DNA of 64,000 bases, from NCBI RefSeq assembly GCF_000599985.1, contig NZ_CP007445.1, positions 2,480,001 to 2,544,000 on the forward strand. The letters run 5' to 3'. Below are positions 1-8,006 of the stretch, piece after piece. Positions within the stretch are counted from its first letter, which is position 1. Each line of letters begins with the position of its first letter. Both the position numbers and the translations under genes were made by a program. Source of the stretch: Gilliamella apicola (GTDB lineage Bacteria; Pseudomonadota; Gammaproteobacteria; Enterobacterales; Orbaceae). Under the pieces are notes generated by a model, which saw nothing but the letters and a program-made list of their open reading frames with translations, was not told where the DNA came from and ran no database searches.

Positions 1-975
1 CACCCTCATGGTCACGAAACCGTTGCCGAACAAGTTGCTCGAGGATTGGCTGGAATATTTATTGTACGCAGTAAAAAAGATCCACTTGCCTCTTTGCCAG
101 AACAAAACTGGTTCTTTTCTGATTTGAAACTAACCGACAAAGGTGAAATTGCCGATAATTCAATGGTTGATTGGATGAATGGACGTGAAGGTCAATTTGT
201 ATTAATTAATGGTGCTTATCGTCCTAAAATTACCGTAAAAAGTGCAACTAGAGTGCGTATTTGGAATGCGTGTTCTGGGCGTTATCTTAATTTATCAATT
301 CCTAACTGCGATGTTTATTTAGTTGGAACAGATGGAGGATTGATGCCTAAACCTGTTCAACTAAACTCACCGCTATTGTTGTCACCGGCTGAACGCGCTG
401 AATTGGTTATTGTTCCTAAACAATCAGGTACAGTATATTTACAATCAATTGGATATGATCGTGGAAAAATGGGCAATGTACCACCTGAACAAGATATCAT
501 ACTTGGTGAACTAGTTTTGACAGAGTCATCCTCTATTGCTTTACCGTCAACGTTACGCGAGTTGCCAAAATTAGGGCATGCAACGGCTCATAAGACACTA
601 GAATACACCGAAGTTATGGATATGAAAGAGCCTCGAGGAGGTATGCTATTTTTAATTAACGGCAAACGCCATGATATGCAACGAATTGATTTAGAAAGTA
701 ACATTCATGAAGTTGAAGAGTGGACAATTTTTAATAATTCTCACATGGATCATAACTTTCATATACATGGTGCACAGTTTACTACCGTATCACATGAAGT
801 TGATGGTAAAAAGAATCCACCTAAATATGAGGCATTAAAAGATACCATTAATTTACGTCCATATGAAAAAATCACCATAAAAATTCAACAAAATATGCCA
901 GGATTACGCATGTATCATTGTCATATAATTGAACATGAAACACTGGGTATGATGGGTCAATTAATGGTGAAATAA
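1..975 (+). CDS. Multicopper oxidase, C-terminal part (5' end outside window)
   Basis: The reading frame is open from base 1, so the gene starts upstream; 324 residues are present. Copper-ligand motifs of the multicopper oxidase family are visible. HPH opens the fragment, HNFHIHG lies near residue 250, and YHCHIIEHETLGMM near the end carries the type 1 copper Cys, His and axial Met. The cell-division relative FtsP/SufI has lost these ligands, so this one should be catalytic, like CueO (periplasmic Cu(I) or phenol oxidation). The signal peptide and first cupredoxin domain lie outside the window, so CueO cannot be told from other periplasmic oxidases. There is no partner gene nearby; the next gene is on the other strand. 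Confidence 0.85.
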   Translation, partial: HPHGHETVAEQVARGLAGIFIVRSKKDPLASLPEQNWFFSDLKLTDKGEIADNSMVDWMNGREGQFVLINGAYRPKITVKSATRVRIWNACSGRYLNLSIPNCDVYLVGTDGGLMPKPVQLNSPLLLSPAERAELVIVPKQSGTVYLQSIGYDRGKMGNVPPEQDIILGELVLTESSSIALPSTLRELPKLGHATAHKTLEYTEVMDMKEPRGGMLFLINGKRHDMQRIDLESNIHEVEEWTIFNNSHMDHNFHIHGAQFTTVSHEVDGKKNPPKYEALKDTINLRPYEKITIKIQQNMPGLRMYHCHIIEHETLGMMGQLMVK

Positions 976-1150
976 TTTAATCAACTTTCCCCCTCTTTTT
1001 TTAACCATTATTTATTAAAATTAGAGGTGGGATATTTTGTTGATAAAGAAAGACAATAAACAAAGTTTAAGGATTAGAATATTGAGTAATTCAGTTTAAG
1101 AAAGTAACATTTAAAATAAGGCGATTAACCTATCAAACAACAATATTTTG

Positions 1151-1906
1151 CTAGCACAAAATCACACGAGTCTGTTTTTCTAATTCCATAACTTGTAAGG
1201 AATCGGCTATATCATTAGTAATTAGCGCTGTAATTTCGCTCCAATCACAAATTTTATATAAACTTTTACGGCTAAATTTAGTATAGTCACCTAAAATATA
1301 TCTTTTATCGGAATGTGCAATAATCACTTTATCTATATAAGCATCTGAAGATGAGGGACTAGAAGGACCGTTTAAGTTACTAAAACCATCTGTTCCTAAA
1401 AAACAAACATCAACTTGGATTTCGTTAATCATTGATAGCGCCCAACCGCCAAATACAGATGAGCTTTTGTCACGTAATTCGCCACCAAATAAAAACACTT
1501 GATTTTCAGAAGAAATCAATATGTTAGCTACAGGAAGAGAGTCCGTAAAAATCTTAAAACCAGAACGATACATTAATAATTTAGCTAGTTCTAATGCTGT
1601 ACTTCCTGTACCAATAATCATTGAGCAATTATCTGGAAGGAGTGTTAATGCTTTTTGTGCGATACTCTTTTTTAAGCTTGCATTTTCTTTTTCTCTAATT
1701 TTGAATGGATTCTCAATAGCGCCTTGTTTGAGTGTTGCACCACCATGGCATTTAACTAAAAATCCTTTTTTTTCTAATTGAGATAGATCCTTGCGAATAG
1801 TTTCATAAGTTACTTGATATTTACGAGCTAATTCACTTACATACACAGTTCCGGTTGTAATCAACTCTTCTAAAATTAATTCTCTTCTCTCATTCATTAA
1901 GTGCAT
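1151..1906 (-). CDS. DeoR-family sugar-operon regulator
   Basis: About 251 residues with an N-terminal winged helix (residues 1-55, containing TIRKDLSQLE) and a C-terminal sugar-phosphate sensor domain with IIGTGST, FLGTDGF and AHSDKR. This is the standard DeoR/GlpR layout. The frame extends upstream to a TTG, but the first ATG (1906) has a GAG at suitable spacing; an ATG at 1897 is also possible. It is divergent from the PTS operon that starts at 2198, and the shared intergenic region holds a palindrome over the operon promoter. It is therefore the likely local repressor, released by a phosphorylated intermediate. The effector is unknown. Confidence 0.88.
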   Translation of the reverse strand: MHLMNERRELILEELITTGTVYVSELARKYQVTYETIRKDLSQLEKKGFLVKCHGGATLKQGAIENPFKIREKENASLKKSIAQKALTLLPDNCSMIIGTGSTALELAKLLMYRSGFKIFTDSLPVANILISSENQVFLFGGELRDKSSSVFGGWALSMINEIQVDVCFLGTDGFSNLNGPSSPSSSDAYIDKVIIAHSDKRYILGDYTKFSRKSLYKICDWSEITALITNDIADSLQVMELEKQTRVILC

Positions 1907-2121
1907 AGTTAACAATCTCAATTATTTTAGTATAAGTGTAGATATTGGTTTTATTAATAGTTATCTTTTTTATTTTTGACGATATTTTACAACATAATCT
2001 AACTTATTCCTCATTTATCTTAATCACTTTCTAAAAAACCAACTAACACAATCTTAAATGACAACATTAAATTGGTTTAAATTGGCTTTTTATAAATTAA
2101 AAAACAATATCTTATCATATT

Positions 2122-2137
2122 TGTGACGTAGATCACA
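2122..2137 (+). promoter_or_regulatory. CRP binding site of the PTS operon
   Basis: TGTGACGTAGATCACA matches TGTGA-N6-TCACA at all ten conserved positions. It abuts a -35 element at 2138, and its centre is about 43 bp before the predicted transcription start, close to class II CRP placement (-41.5). cAMP-CRP activation of the downstream PTS operon is the expected role. Confidence 0.85.
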
Positions 2138-2173
2138 TTGACTTACCAATAAAAACCAACTATAAAGTTGGTT
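2138..2173 (+). promoter_or_regulatory. Promoter with palindromic operator over the -10 box
   Basis: The -35 is TTGACT (2138-2143), followed by a 17-bp spacer and the -10 TATAAA (2161-2166). The -10 is the exact centre of a perfect inverted repeat with arms AACCAAC (2154-2160) and GTTGGTT (2167-2173), so a bound repressor would block it. Single arms recur at 1945-1950, 2037-2043 and 2072-2077 (TTGGTT or AACCAAC), which could let the DeoR-type regulator form a loop. The operator assignment is inference. Confidence 0.75.
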
Positions 2174-2197
2174 ACTAAATCTAAATGAGGAAAACTG

Positions 2198-2719
2198 ATG
2201 AAAACAAAAATTGCTATCGCATGTGATGATCTGGGATTTGAATATAAGCAAGCTATCAAACAATATTTAATTGAAGAAAAAAATGCTGAAGTCGTTTATG
2301 ACCCAGTTAAAGTCAAAAATGATGGTATCAATACTTTCGCTAAATTGGCTGATGAAATGTCAGTTCTGATTCAAAAAGATATTTGCCGTTTAGGAATCTA
2401 TATCTGTGGAACTGGAATTGGTTTTACTTGTCAAGCAAATAAACATTGGGGTATTCGCGCCACAGCAGTAACTAATCCTTATTCAGCCAAACGAGCCAGA
2501 CTTAGTAATAATGCACAAATTATCGGTATTGGCTGCCGAGTCAACGGGCTTGAGTATACAAAAATGATCATTGATGCTTGGTTTGATGAACCTTTTGACT
2601 TTACTACCGCTCGTGAAAACTCGAAAAAAAACTTATTAGAAGCAGAACGTAATGACAACGCTCTATTAGTCAAACCTATGCATATTGCATGGAATATGGG
2701 TTTTAGAGCTGATGAGTAA
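2198..2719 (+). CDS. RpiB/LacAB-family sugar-phosphate isomerase
   Basis: 173 residues. IAIACDD at the N-terminus and YICGTGIGFTCQANK near residue 67 are the phosphate-binding and catalytic-Cys regions of the RpiB/LacA/LacB aldose-ketose isomerases. GIRATAVTNPYSAKRAR follows, as in the family. It is longer than typical RpiB (about 150 residues), with a C-terminal extension of unknown role. The family interconverts aldose and ketose phosphates (ribose-5-P/ribulose-5-P, galactose-6-P/tagatose-6-P, erythrose-4-P/erythrulose-4-P). As first gene of the PTS operon it should act on the imported sugar phosphate or a derivative. The exact substrate cannot be read from sequence. RBS AGGAAA precedes the ATG. 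Confidence 0.8.
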   Translation: MKTKIAIACDDLGFEYKQAIKQYLIEEKNAEVVYDPVKVKNDGINTFAKLADEMSVLIQKDICRLGIYICGTGIGFTCQANKHWGIRATAVTNPYSAKRARLSNNAQIIGIGCRVNGLEYTKMIIDAWFDEPFDFTTARENSKKNLLEAERNDNALLVKPMHIAWNMGFRADE

Positions 2720-2737
2720 GTAACAAAGGAGCATCTT

Positions 2738-4105
2738 ATGGAACTAATCACACAATTTATTAATGATTTAGGTAATTTCATCTTTATACCGATCATTTTT
2801 TTAATACTCATGGCCGCTCTTGGTCGACCTATTTCGGAATGTATATCTTCTGCAATGAAAGTTGGTATTGGCTTTATAGCATTAAGTATGACAATTAAAT
2901 TTATGCTAGACAAAATGGCTCCGGCAGTTACTGGGCTTGCCGAAAGTACGGGATCTTCACTCAGTGCAATCGATGTCGGTGGAGCAGCCACTGCAGTTAT
3001 GGGATTCGGTTCAAGTATGGGACCAATTATTATTCCATTATGCGTATTTGTTAATGTATTACTCCTTGTTCTAAAAATAACGGATTGCGTTAATGTTGAT
3101 GTGTTCAATTTACATCAAAATGCATCAATGGGGGCTATTGTTGGTGTTTACTCTGGAAGTTTTTTGTATGGGGTATTAACAGCGGCACTCTTCCATATTT
3201 GGGCATTAATAGCGGCCGATATTGGAGCCAAAAACAACGAACGGTTTTATAATTTACCCGAAGGTGTATCCATTTCTCACCCAGTAGCAAATACTTATCT
3301 CATTTTTGCTTACCCTTTCAATTGGATTTATGACCATATTCCTGGTTTTAAAAATCTGAGTATTACAGCAGAAACAATTCAAAAGCGCTTTGGTGTACTT
3401 GGTGATCCAACCATTGTTGGGTTTATTATTGGAGTGTTACTTGGTTTTTGTGGTTATTCATGGCAAAGCCCCTATCACACTATCATTTCTAGCCTACAAT
3501 TGGGAATGTATTTAGCAGCTGTTATGTTGTTACTACCAAGAATGACTTCCATAATGATGGAAGGATTAGTTCCGTTATCGAATGTAGTTCGAAAAAAACT
3601 AGTTAAACGCTTCCCAAATCGTGATATTACTGTTGGTATGGATACTGCGTTAATTGTTGGTAATCCATCAGTAATCGCACCAGCATTATTGCTAATACCA
3701 ATCATTGTCATTTTAGCCGTTATTTTACCCGGTAATAAGGTGATGCCATTAGGTGATTTATCTCAATTTGTATTCTTTATTGCCTGTATGGTACCAGTAT
3801 TTAAAGGCAATATCATTCGCACATGGATCACTTCAATCTTTTTATTTGGCGGTGGTTTATATATTGCTTCGTGGATGACTCCAGCAACAAATGAAGTATT
3901 TCAAGAATTTGGAACCAATCCTGATGCTTCTGTCATGTATACCTCATTAAATCCATCTGCCAATCCATTTACAGGACTTTTTGCCGCAACTAGCCACATA
4001 GGAATACTAGGTTATGCGTTAATTGGTCTAATTTTACTATCAGTAGGTTATTTATTAAAGAAAAAACAAATAAATTCAAATGTTAATAGCGAGGTCTCAA
4101 AATGA
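2738..4105 (+). CDS. PTS galactitol-family membrane component IIC (copy 1)
   Basis: 455 residues with about ten hydrophobic segments, resembling EIIC-Gat (GatC/SgcC). Recognisable features are NVDVFNLHQNAS after the third segment, the RFGVLGDPTIVGF region, LPRMTSIMMEGL and the late GMDTALIVGNPSVI. It forms the transport channel that passes a polyol or sugar to the IIB/IIA phosphorylation chain in the inner membrane. Its last four bases overlap the start of the IIB gene (ATGA), which indicates translational coupling. The gene starts with a good RBS (AAGGAG). Substrate unknown; galactitol is not implied, because no GatYZ/GatD set is present. Confidence 0.87.
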   Translation: MELITQFINDLGNFIFIPIIFLILMAALGRPISECISSAMKVGIGFIALSMTIKFMLDKMAPAVTGLAESTGSSLSAIDVGGAATAVMGFGSSMGPIIIPLCVFVNVLLLVLKITDCVNVDVFNLHQNASMGAIVGVYSGSFLYGVLTAALFHIWALIAADIGAKNNERFYNLPEGVSISHPVANTYLIFAYPFNWIYDHIPGFKNLSITAETIQKRFGVLGDPTIVGFIIGVLLGFCGYSWQSPYHTIISSLQLGMYLAAVMLLLPRMTSIMMEGLVPLSNVVRKKLVKRFPNRDITVGMDTALIVGNPSVIAPALLLIPIIVILAVILPGNKVMPLGDLSQFVFFIACMVPVFKGNIIRTWITSIFLFGGGLYIASWMTPATNEVFQEFGTNPDASVMYTSLNPSANPFTGLFAATSHIGILGYALIGLILLSVGYLLKKKQINSNVNSEVSK

Positions 4106-4386
4106 AAAAAGTTTTAGTGGTTTGTGGAAATGGAATTGCTTCATCATCAATAATGGTTTCAATCTTACAAGATTATCTGAAAGAACAAAATATTGTTGCA
4201 CAAGTGGATAAATCATCTCTCATGGCATGTTCAGCTGATACGTTTAATGGCTACGATTTAGTCGTGTCATCAACCAAAATCGATAATCCTGATATTACAA
4301 CTAAAGTAATTGTTGGTGCTGGTTTACTTACTGGTATTGGCGAAGAAGCAATTTTTGATGCAGTAAAAAGAGAACTTACTAAATAA
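4102..4386 (+). CDS. PTS galactitol-family component IIB (copy 1)
   Basis: 94 residues. The N-terminal P-loop VVCGNGIASSSIM carries the phosphocysteine of PTS lactose/galactitol-type IIB domains. The length fits a free-standing IIB (GatB is 94 residues). It takes phosphate from IIA and hands it to the substrate carried by the IIC just upstream, whose gene overlaps by 4 bases. Confidence 0.88.
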   Translation: MKKVLVVCGNGIASSSIMVSILQDYLKEQNIVAQVDKSSLMACSADTFNGYDLVVSSTKIDNPDITTKVIVGAGLLTGIGEEAIFDAVKRELTK

Positions 4387-4396
4387 GAGGTAGTTT

Positions 4397-4846
4397 ATGC
4401 ATATTTTAGTTCATGATTTAGATAACAGTATCAAAACATATCAAGAAGTAATTAACGCATCAGGTTCTTACTTATTAGAAAAAGATTATATCCAAGCTGA
4501 TTATATTACTGCATGTATTGATCGTGAAAAAGATTATCCTACAGGATTACTTATGAGTAACGGAATAGGGCTCGCTATACCTCATGCAAATTATCAATTG
4601 GTAAAGTCTGATGCTATTAGTTTAGTTCGTTCCTCTAAAGGTGTTGAGTTTGGACAAATGGAAGATTCTGATTTAAAAGTCAGTTGCCAATTAATATTCA
4701 ACCTAGCTTTATCAACCAGTAATCAACACTTGACGATACTCCAGCGGTTGTTTGCTTTATTTCAAGATGAAAATTTCGTTGAGAACTGTCAAAACCTTAG
4801 CTACTTACAAGTTGAACAATTAATCAATCAACATATAAACAACTAG
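4397..4846 (+). CDS. PTS IIA component, fructose/mannitol-type fold
   Basis: 149 residues with GLAIPHANYQ near residue 56, which contains the His that HPr phosphorylates in PTS_EIIA_2 proteins such as GatA. It lies 10 bases after the first IIB gene. It is the only IIA for two IIB/IIC pairs in this operon, so it probably serves both. It is cytoplasmic. Confidence 0.86.
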   Translation: MHILVHDLDNSIKTYQEVINASGSYLLEKDYIQADYITACIDREKDYPTGLLMSNGIGLAIPHANYQLVKSDAISLVRSSKGVEFGQMEDSDLKVSCQLIFNLALSTSNQHLTILQRLFALFQDENFVENCQNLSYLQVEQLINQHINN

Positions 4847-4863
4847 ATAATTATACTTAATTT

Positions 4864-4899
4864 TTATTCATCACTAATTGAAAAATTACTGATGAATAA
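4864..4899 (+). promoter_or_regulatory. Intercistronic hairpin splitting the PTS operon
   Basis: Arms TTATTCATCA (4864-4873) and TGATGAATAA (4890-4899) pair perfectly. After a C/C mismatch an inner stem TAATT/AATTA continues, closed by a GAAA tetraloop (4880-4883). There is no U-tract, so an RNA processing or stabilising element fits better than a terminator. It separates IIC-IIB-IIA from the second IIB-IIC pair and could set different mRNA levels. Confidence 0.7.
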
Positions 4900-4919
4900 A
4901 GCGGATGAAGGGAAAAAAT

Positions 4920-5222
4920 ATGTCCAAACAATTAAATATCATCGTTGCCTGTGGAAGTGGTGTAGCAACGTCAACAGTTGCTGTAGATGCAGTAAAAAAA
5001 ATATTAGAAAGTGCTGGTATACCAGCAAAAATTAGTAAATGTACTTTAGGAGAATTGGAGGGTAAACAGCAAAATTTTGATTTAGTACTCACAACTGCTA
5101 ATTATAAAAAAACACTAACCGTTCCACATATGAGTGTTTTTGGTCTTATTTCTGGTGTTAATGTTGATTTGGTAAAAAATAAACTATTACAACTATGCCA
5201 AGAGATTATATCTAAAGCATAA
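4920..5222 (+). CDS. PTS galactitol-family component IIB (copy 2)
   Basis: 100 residues with the phosphocysteine loop IIVACGSGVATSTVAVD at the N-terminus, a second galactitol-type IIB. The frame extends to an ATG at 4905, but GAAGGG sits about 8 bases before the ATG at 4920, which is therefore chosen. It precedes the second IIC by 11 bases and presumably works with it, using the single upstream IIA. It is clearly diverged from copy 1, so the two are not a recent duplication. Confidence 0.85.
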   Translation: MSKQLNIIVACGSGVATSTVAVDAVKKILESAGIPAKISKCTLGELEGKQQNFDLVLTTANYKKTLTVPHMSVFGLISGVNVDLVKNKLLQLCQEIISKA

Positions 5223-5233
5223 GGAACAAAACT

Positions 5234-6523
5234 ATGATGGATATGTTACAAACTTTTTTTGAAACCGTATCAAAACTTGGTGCAGTAGTATTGTTACCCG
5301 TAGTTATTATGCTACTTGGTTTGTTCTTTCGTATGCGAATTGGTTCTGCAATTAAATCAGGTTTACTCGTTGGAATTGGTTTTCAAGGTTTAGTGCTAGT
5401 ACTTAACCTACTAATGGCAACGATAAATCCTGTTATCGCCTATTATGAAAAGCTTGGTTCAGGTTTTACAACAATTGATGTAGGATTTGCTGCAATCGGT
5501 GGAGCCGCTTGGTCTATTCCGGCAGTAGTGTTGTGTATTCCACTGATCATCTTATTAAATATTTTATTAATCAAAATAAAAGTTGTTAATGTAATTAATG
5601 TTGATGTATGGAACTTCATTCACTTCATGATTCCGGGAGCTTTAGCCATTGCTCTATTTGACAATATATTCATTGGTGTTTTAGTCACAATCGGCTTATC
5701 TGTTATTACATTATTTTGTGCTAAATGGGTTGCTCCTAAATGGGAGGAATATTTTGGTTTAGAGGGAACCACATGCACTACTTTAGCTTTTGTTGCTTTA
5801 ATTTATCCAATTGCCGTATTTTTTAATAAACTAATTGATTTTATTCCTTTTATTAAAAATCTTGAAATAAATATGGATAAAATTGAAAGTAAATTAGGTA
5901 TTTTTGGAGATCCTACCTTTATTGGTATTTTTGTTGGTGCATTTTTAGGCATATTAACTCAACAAAATATTCCAACAATTCTCACCATTTGTATGGGATT
6001 TGCAGCAGTCATGATACTTATTCCAAGAATGGTAGGAATTATGATGGAGGGCGTAACACCAATAGGTAATGCAGCAACAACATTTATCAAAAAACATGTT
6101 AGTGGTAGTGATGGTAAGTTTTATATAGGCATGGACATTGCCTTAGGACTTGGCGATCCTGCTTGTATTACCGTAACCGCAATCACTATACCATTTGTTA
6201 TCGGATTTGCTTTCCTTATTCCTAATATGACGTTTTTTCCTTTAGGTTTACTCGCTCAAGTTTGTTATTTGACACCTATGATTGTCTTAGCCAGTAAGGG
6301 AAATGTATTTCGTAGCACCTTACTATCAATAATCTGCATGTATTTTGTCTGCTTTAGCGCTAACTATTTTGCTCCAGAAGCAACAGCGATGATGAAGTAT
6401 GCAGGCTTAGATATCTTCGCCACAAATCCTAACGCCACAGTAACCGATGGTGGTCATTTTGGTTGGAATCCAGGAAGCATCTTGGTTTCATTAATGCATA
6501 GATTAATAGAACTTTTTTCTTAA
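5234..6523 (+). CDS. PTS galactitol-family membrane component IIC (copy 2)
   Basis: 429 residues, polytopic, same family as the IIC at 2738. It shares TIDVGFAAIGG, NVDVWNFIHFM, KLGIFGDPTFIGI, LIPRMVGIMMEG and GMDIALGLGDPACI. The two copies differ over most of their length, which suggests different substrates or stereoisomers. RBS AAGGAA precedes ATGATG; either ATG could be used. Confidence 0.86.
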   Translation: MMDMLQTFFETVSKLGAVVLLPVVIMLLGLFFRMRIGSAIKSGLLVGIGFQGLVLVLNLLMATINPVIAYYEKLGSGFTTIDVGFAAIGGAAWSIPAVVLCIPLIILLNILLIKIKVVNVINVDVWNFIHFMIPGALAIALFDNIFIGVLVTIGLSVITLFCAKWVAPKWEEYFGLEGTTCTTLAFVALIYPIAVFFNKLIDFIPFIKNLEINMDKIESKLGIFGDPTFIGIFVGAFLGILTQQNIPTILTICMGFAAVMILIPRMVGIMMEGVTPIGNAATTFIKKHVSGSDGKFYIGMDIALGLGDPACITVTAITIPFVIGFAFLIPNMTFFPLGLLAQVCYLTPMIVLASKGNVFRSTLLSIICMYFVCFSANYFAPEATAMMKYAGLDIFATNPNATVTDGGHFGWNPGSILVSLMHRLIELFS

Positions 6524-6552
6524 ATATATTTTTATGAATAAGGAAATAATAC

Positions 6553-7209
6553 ATGGTAAACAAATTTAAACTCTCACCATCTGTTTTTGCTGCTGATTTG
6601 GGTATGTTAAAGCAACAATTGACAGAACTTGAGAAAAATGAGGTCGAACTATTACATGTAGATGTAATGGACGGACATTTTGTTGAACGCATAGCCTTTG
6701 GAGCTGATCATATTAAAGCTCTAAAAAAATTAACACATTTACCACTTGATGTTCATCTTATGGTGCAAAAACCTGAAGTGCATTTAGACAGTATCATTGC
6801 AGCCGGAGCAGACATTATCACAATTCATCAAGAAGCTACTAATCGCCACATAAGTTGTTTGCAGAAAATTCGTAAAGCAGGAATAAAAGCTGGAATAGTA
6901 CTTAATCCAGGCACTTGCGAAGAAAATATAAAATATCTTTTAAATGATATTGATATGGTTTTACTTATGACAGTTAATCCTGGTGAGGGAGGACAACATT
7001 TTTTAATGTCCGTAGTCGATAAGATAAAACGAGTTAGAGCTTTGGTTAATAATTACAATATCGATATTGAAGTCGACGGAAGTATTGATGACAAAACCAT
7101 TAAGTATTGTCGCGATGCTGGAGCAAATATTTTTGTTTCTGGTGGATATTTATTCAATGGCAATATCACAGACAACATTACTAAGTTAAGAGTTTCATTA
7201 GCCGCATAA
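6553..7209 (+). CDS. Ribulose/allulose-phosphate 3-epimerase family (Rpe/AlsE-like)
   Basis: 218 residues, TIM-barrel epimerase. LSPSVFAADL at the N-terminus, HVDVMDGHFV (metal His and catalytic Asp), DVHLMVQKPE, LMTVNPGEGGQ and DGSIDDKTI with VSGGYLF are the conserved strand ends of the Rpe family. It epimerises C3 of a ketose phosphate: ribulose-5-P/xylulose-5-P for Rpe, allulose-6-P/fructose-6-P for AlsE. In this operon it should join the imported substrate to the pentose-phosphate pathway or glycolysis. Rpe and AlsE types cannot be separated by eye. Confidence 0.85.
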   Translation: MVNKFKLSPSVFAADLGMLKQQLTELEKNEVELLHVDVMDGHFVERIAFGADHIKALKKLTHLPLDVHLMVQKPEVHLDSIIAAGADIITIHQEATNRHISCLQKIRKAGIKAGIVLNPGTCEENIKYLLNDIDMVLLMTVNPGEGGQHFLMSVVDKIKRVRALVNNYNIDIEVDGSIDDKTIKYCRDAGANIFVSGGYLFNGNITDNITKLRVSLAA

Positions 7210-7216
7210 TATAGAT

Positions 7217-7230
7217 AAGGAGATAAGGAG
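7217..7230 (+). promoter_or_regulatory. Tandem Shine-Dalgarno before the SDR gene
   Basis: AAGGAG occurs twice, at 7217-7222 and 7225-7230, from a duplicated 8-base unit. The second is 6 bases from the ATG at 7237. This may favour strong initiation of the dehydrogenase; the effect is inference. Confidence 0.6.
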
Positions 7231-7236
7231 ATAAAA

Positions 7237-7992
7237 ATGAGTAATTTCACTGGAAAAGTTGCACTTGTAACAGGTGCAGCACATGGAATTGGTAAAGCAA
7301 TTGCTGAAAAATTTGCAAAAGCTGGAGCTAATACAGTTATTGTCGATTTTAATTATGAATTAGGGACTAAAACAGCAGAACAAATAACTCGCGATTATCA
7401 ACAACAGTCAATATTTATTCAAGCTGATGTATCAAACGCGAAAGATATGGAAAAAGTACGAGAAGAGACATTCAAACAATTCGGACGTATTGATATTTTA
7501 GTATTAAATGCTGGAGTTGCATTTGCTAACAAAGTTAATGACATATCTTATGAAGAATGGCAAAAGACATTAGATATCAATTTAAGTGGTCTATTTAATA
7601 CCGTTAAACCTTTCTATAACGATTTTTTAACCAATAAAGGATCAATTGTTTATATCAGTTCAGGATCAGCCTTAAGTGGTACTGGTGGAGGCGTGTCTTA
7701 CCCTGCATCTAAAGCGGGAGGTGAAGGATTAATGCGAGGATTAGCCAAAGAACTAGGTCCAAAGGGTGTAAATGTAAATTCAATTGCGCCAAGATTAATT
7801 GACTCAGGAAAAATGATGCGTGTGAATTACCCGACTCAAGAAAGTCTAGATGCCGTGTTGGAGAAAATACCTGTTAGACGTCTTGGTACTGTCGAAGATG
7901 TTGCTAACTTAACTTTATTCTTAGCAGATAAAGATAATTCTTATATTCAAGGACAAACTATTTTACTTGATGGCGGTAGAACTATTGCTTAA
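7237..7992 (+). CDS. SDR-family sugar/polyol-phosphate dehydrogenase
   Basis: 251 residues, classical short-chain dehydrogenase. The NAD(P) motif VTGAAHGIGKAIAE is at residues 10-23, LNAGVA near 89, Ser in YISSGSALSG, and the catalytic YPASK near 152. The end ILLDGG is typical. VDFN after the second strand carries an Asp, which favours NAD over NADP. Next to PTS genes it is expected to oxidise an imported polyol phosphate to a ketose phosphate, or reduce the reverse way. Substrate inferred from context only. Confidence 0.83.
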   Translation: MSNFTGKVALVTGAAHGIGKAIAEKFAKAGANTVIVDFNYELGTKTAEQITRDYQQQSIFIQADVSNAKDMEKVREETFKQFGRIDILVLNAGVAFANKVNDISYEEWQKTLDINLSGLFNTVKPFYNDFLTNKGSIVYISSGSALSGTGGGVSYPASKAGGEGLMRGLAKELGPKGVNVNSIAPRLIDSGKMMRVNYPTQESLDAVLEKIPVRRLGTVEDVANLTLFLADKDNSYIQGQTILLDGGRTIA

Positions 7993-8006
7993 TAGGAGCA
8001 AGCAAA

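Noticed and set aside
989..1033. Terminator after the multicopper oxidase (CCC-CCTCT with AGAGG-T-GGG)
   Set aside because: The pairing needs a bulge and a loop of more than 25 bases, with no T run after it; too weak to annotate.
2479..3108. 209-codon minus-strand open frame
   Set aside because: It is antisense to the RpiB-like and IIC genes, both of which have clear family motifs, RBSs and operon spacing.
2738..6523. Reading the two IIC/IIB sets as a recent tandem duplication
   Set aside because: Gene order is mirrored (IIC-IIB versus IIB-IIC), lengths differ, and the proteins share only family motifs, so they are old paralogs or separately acquired.
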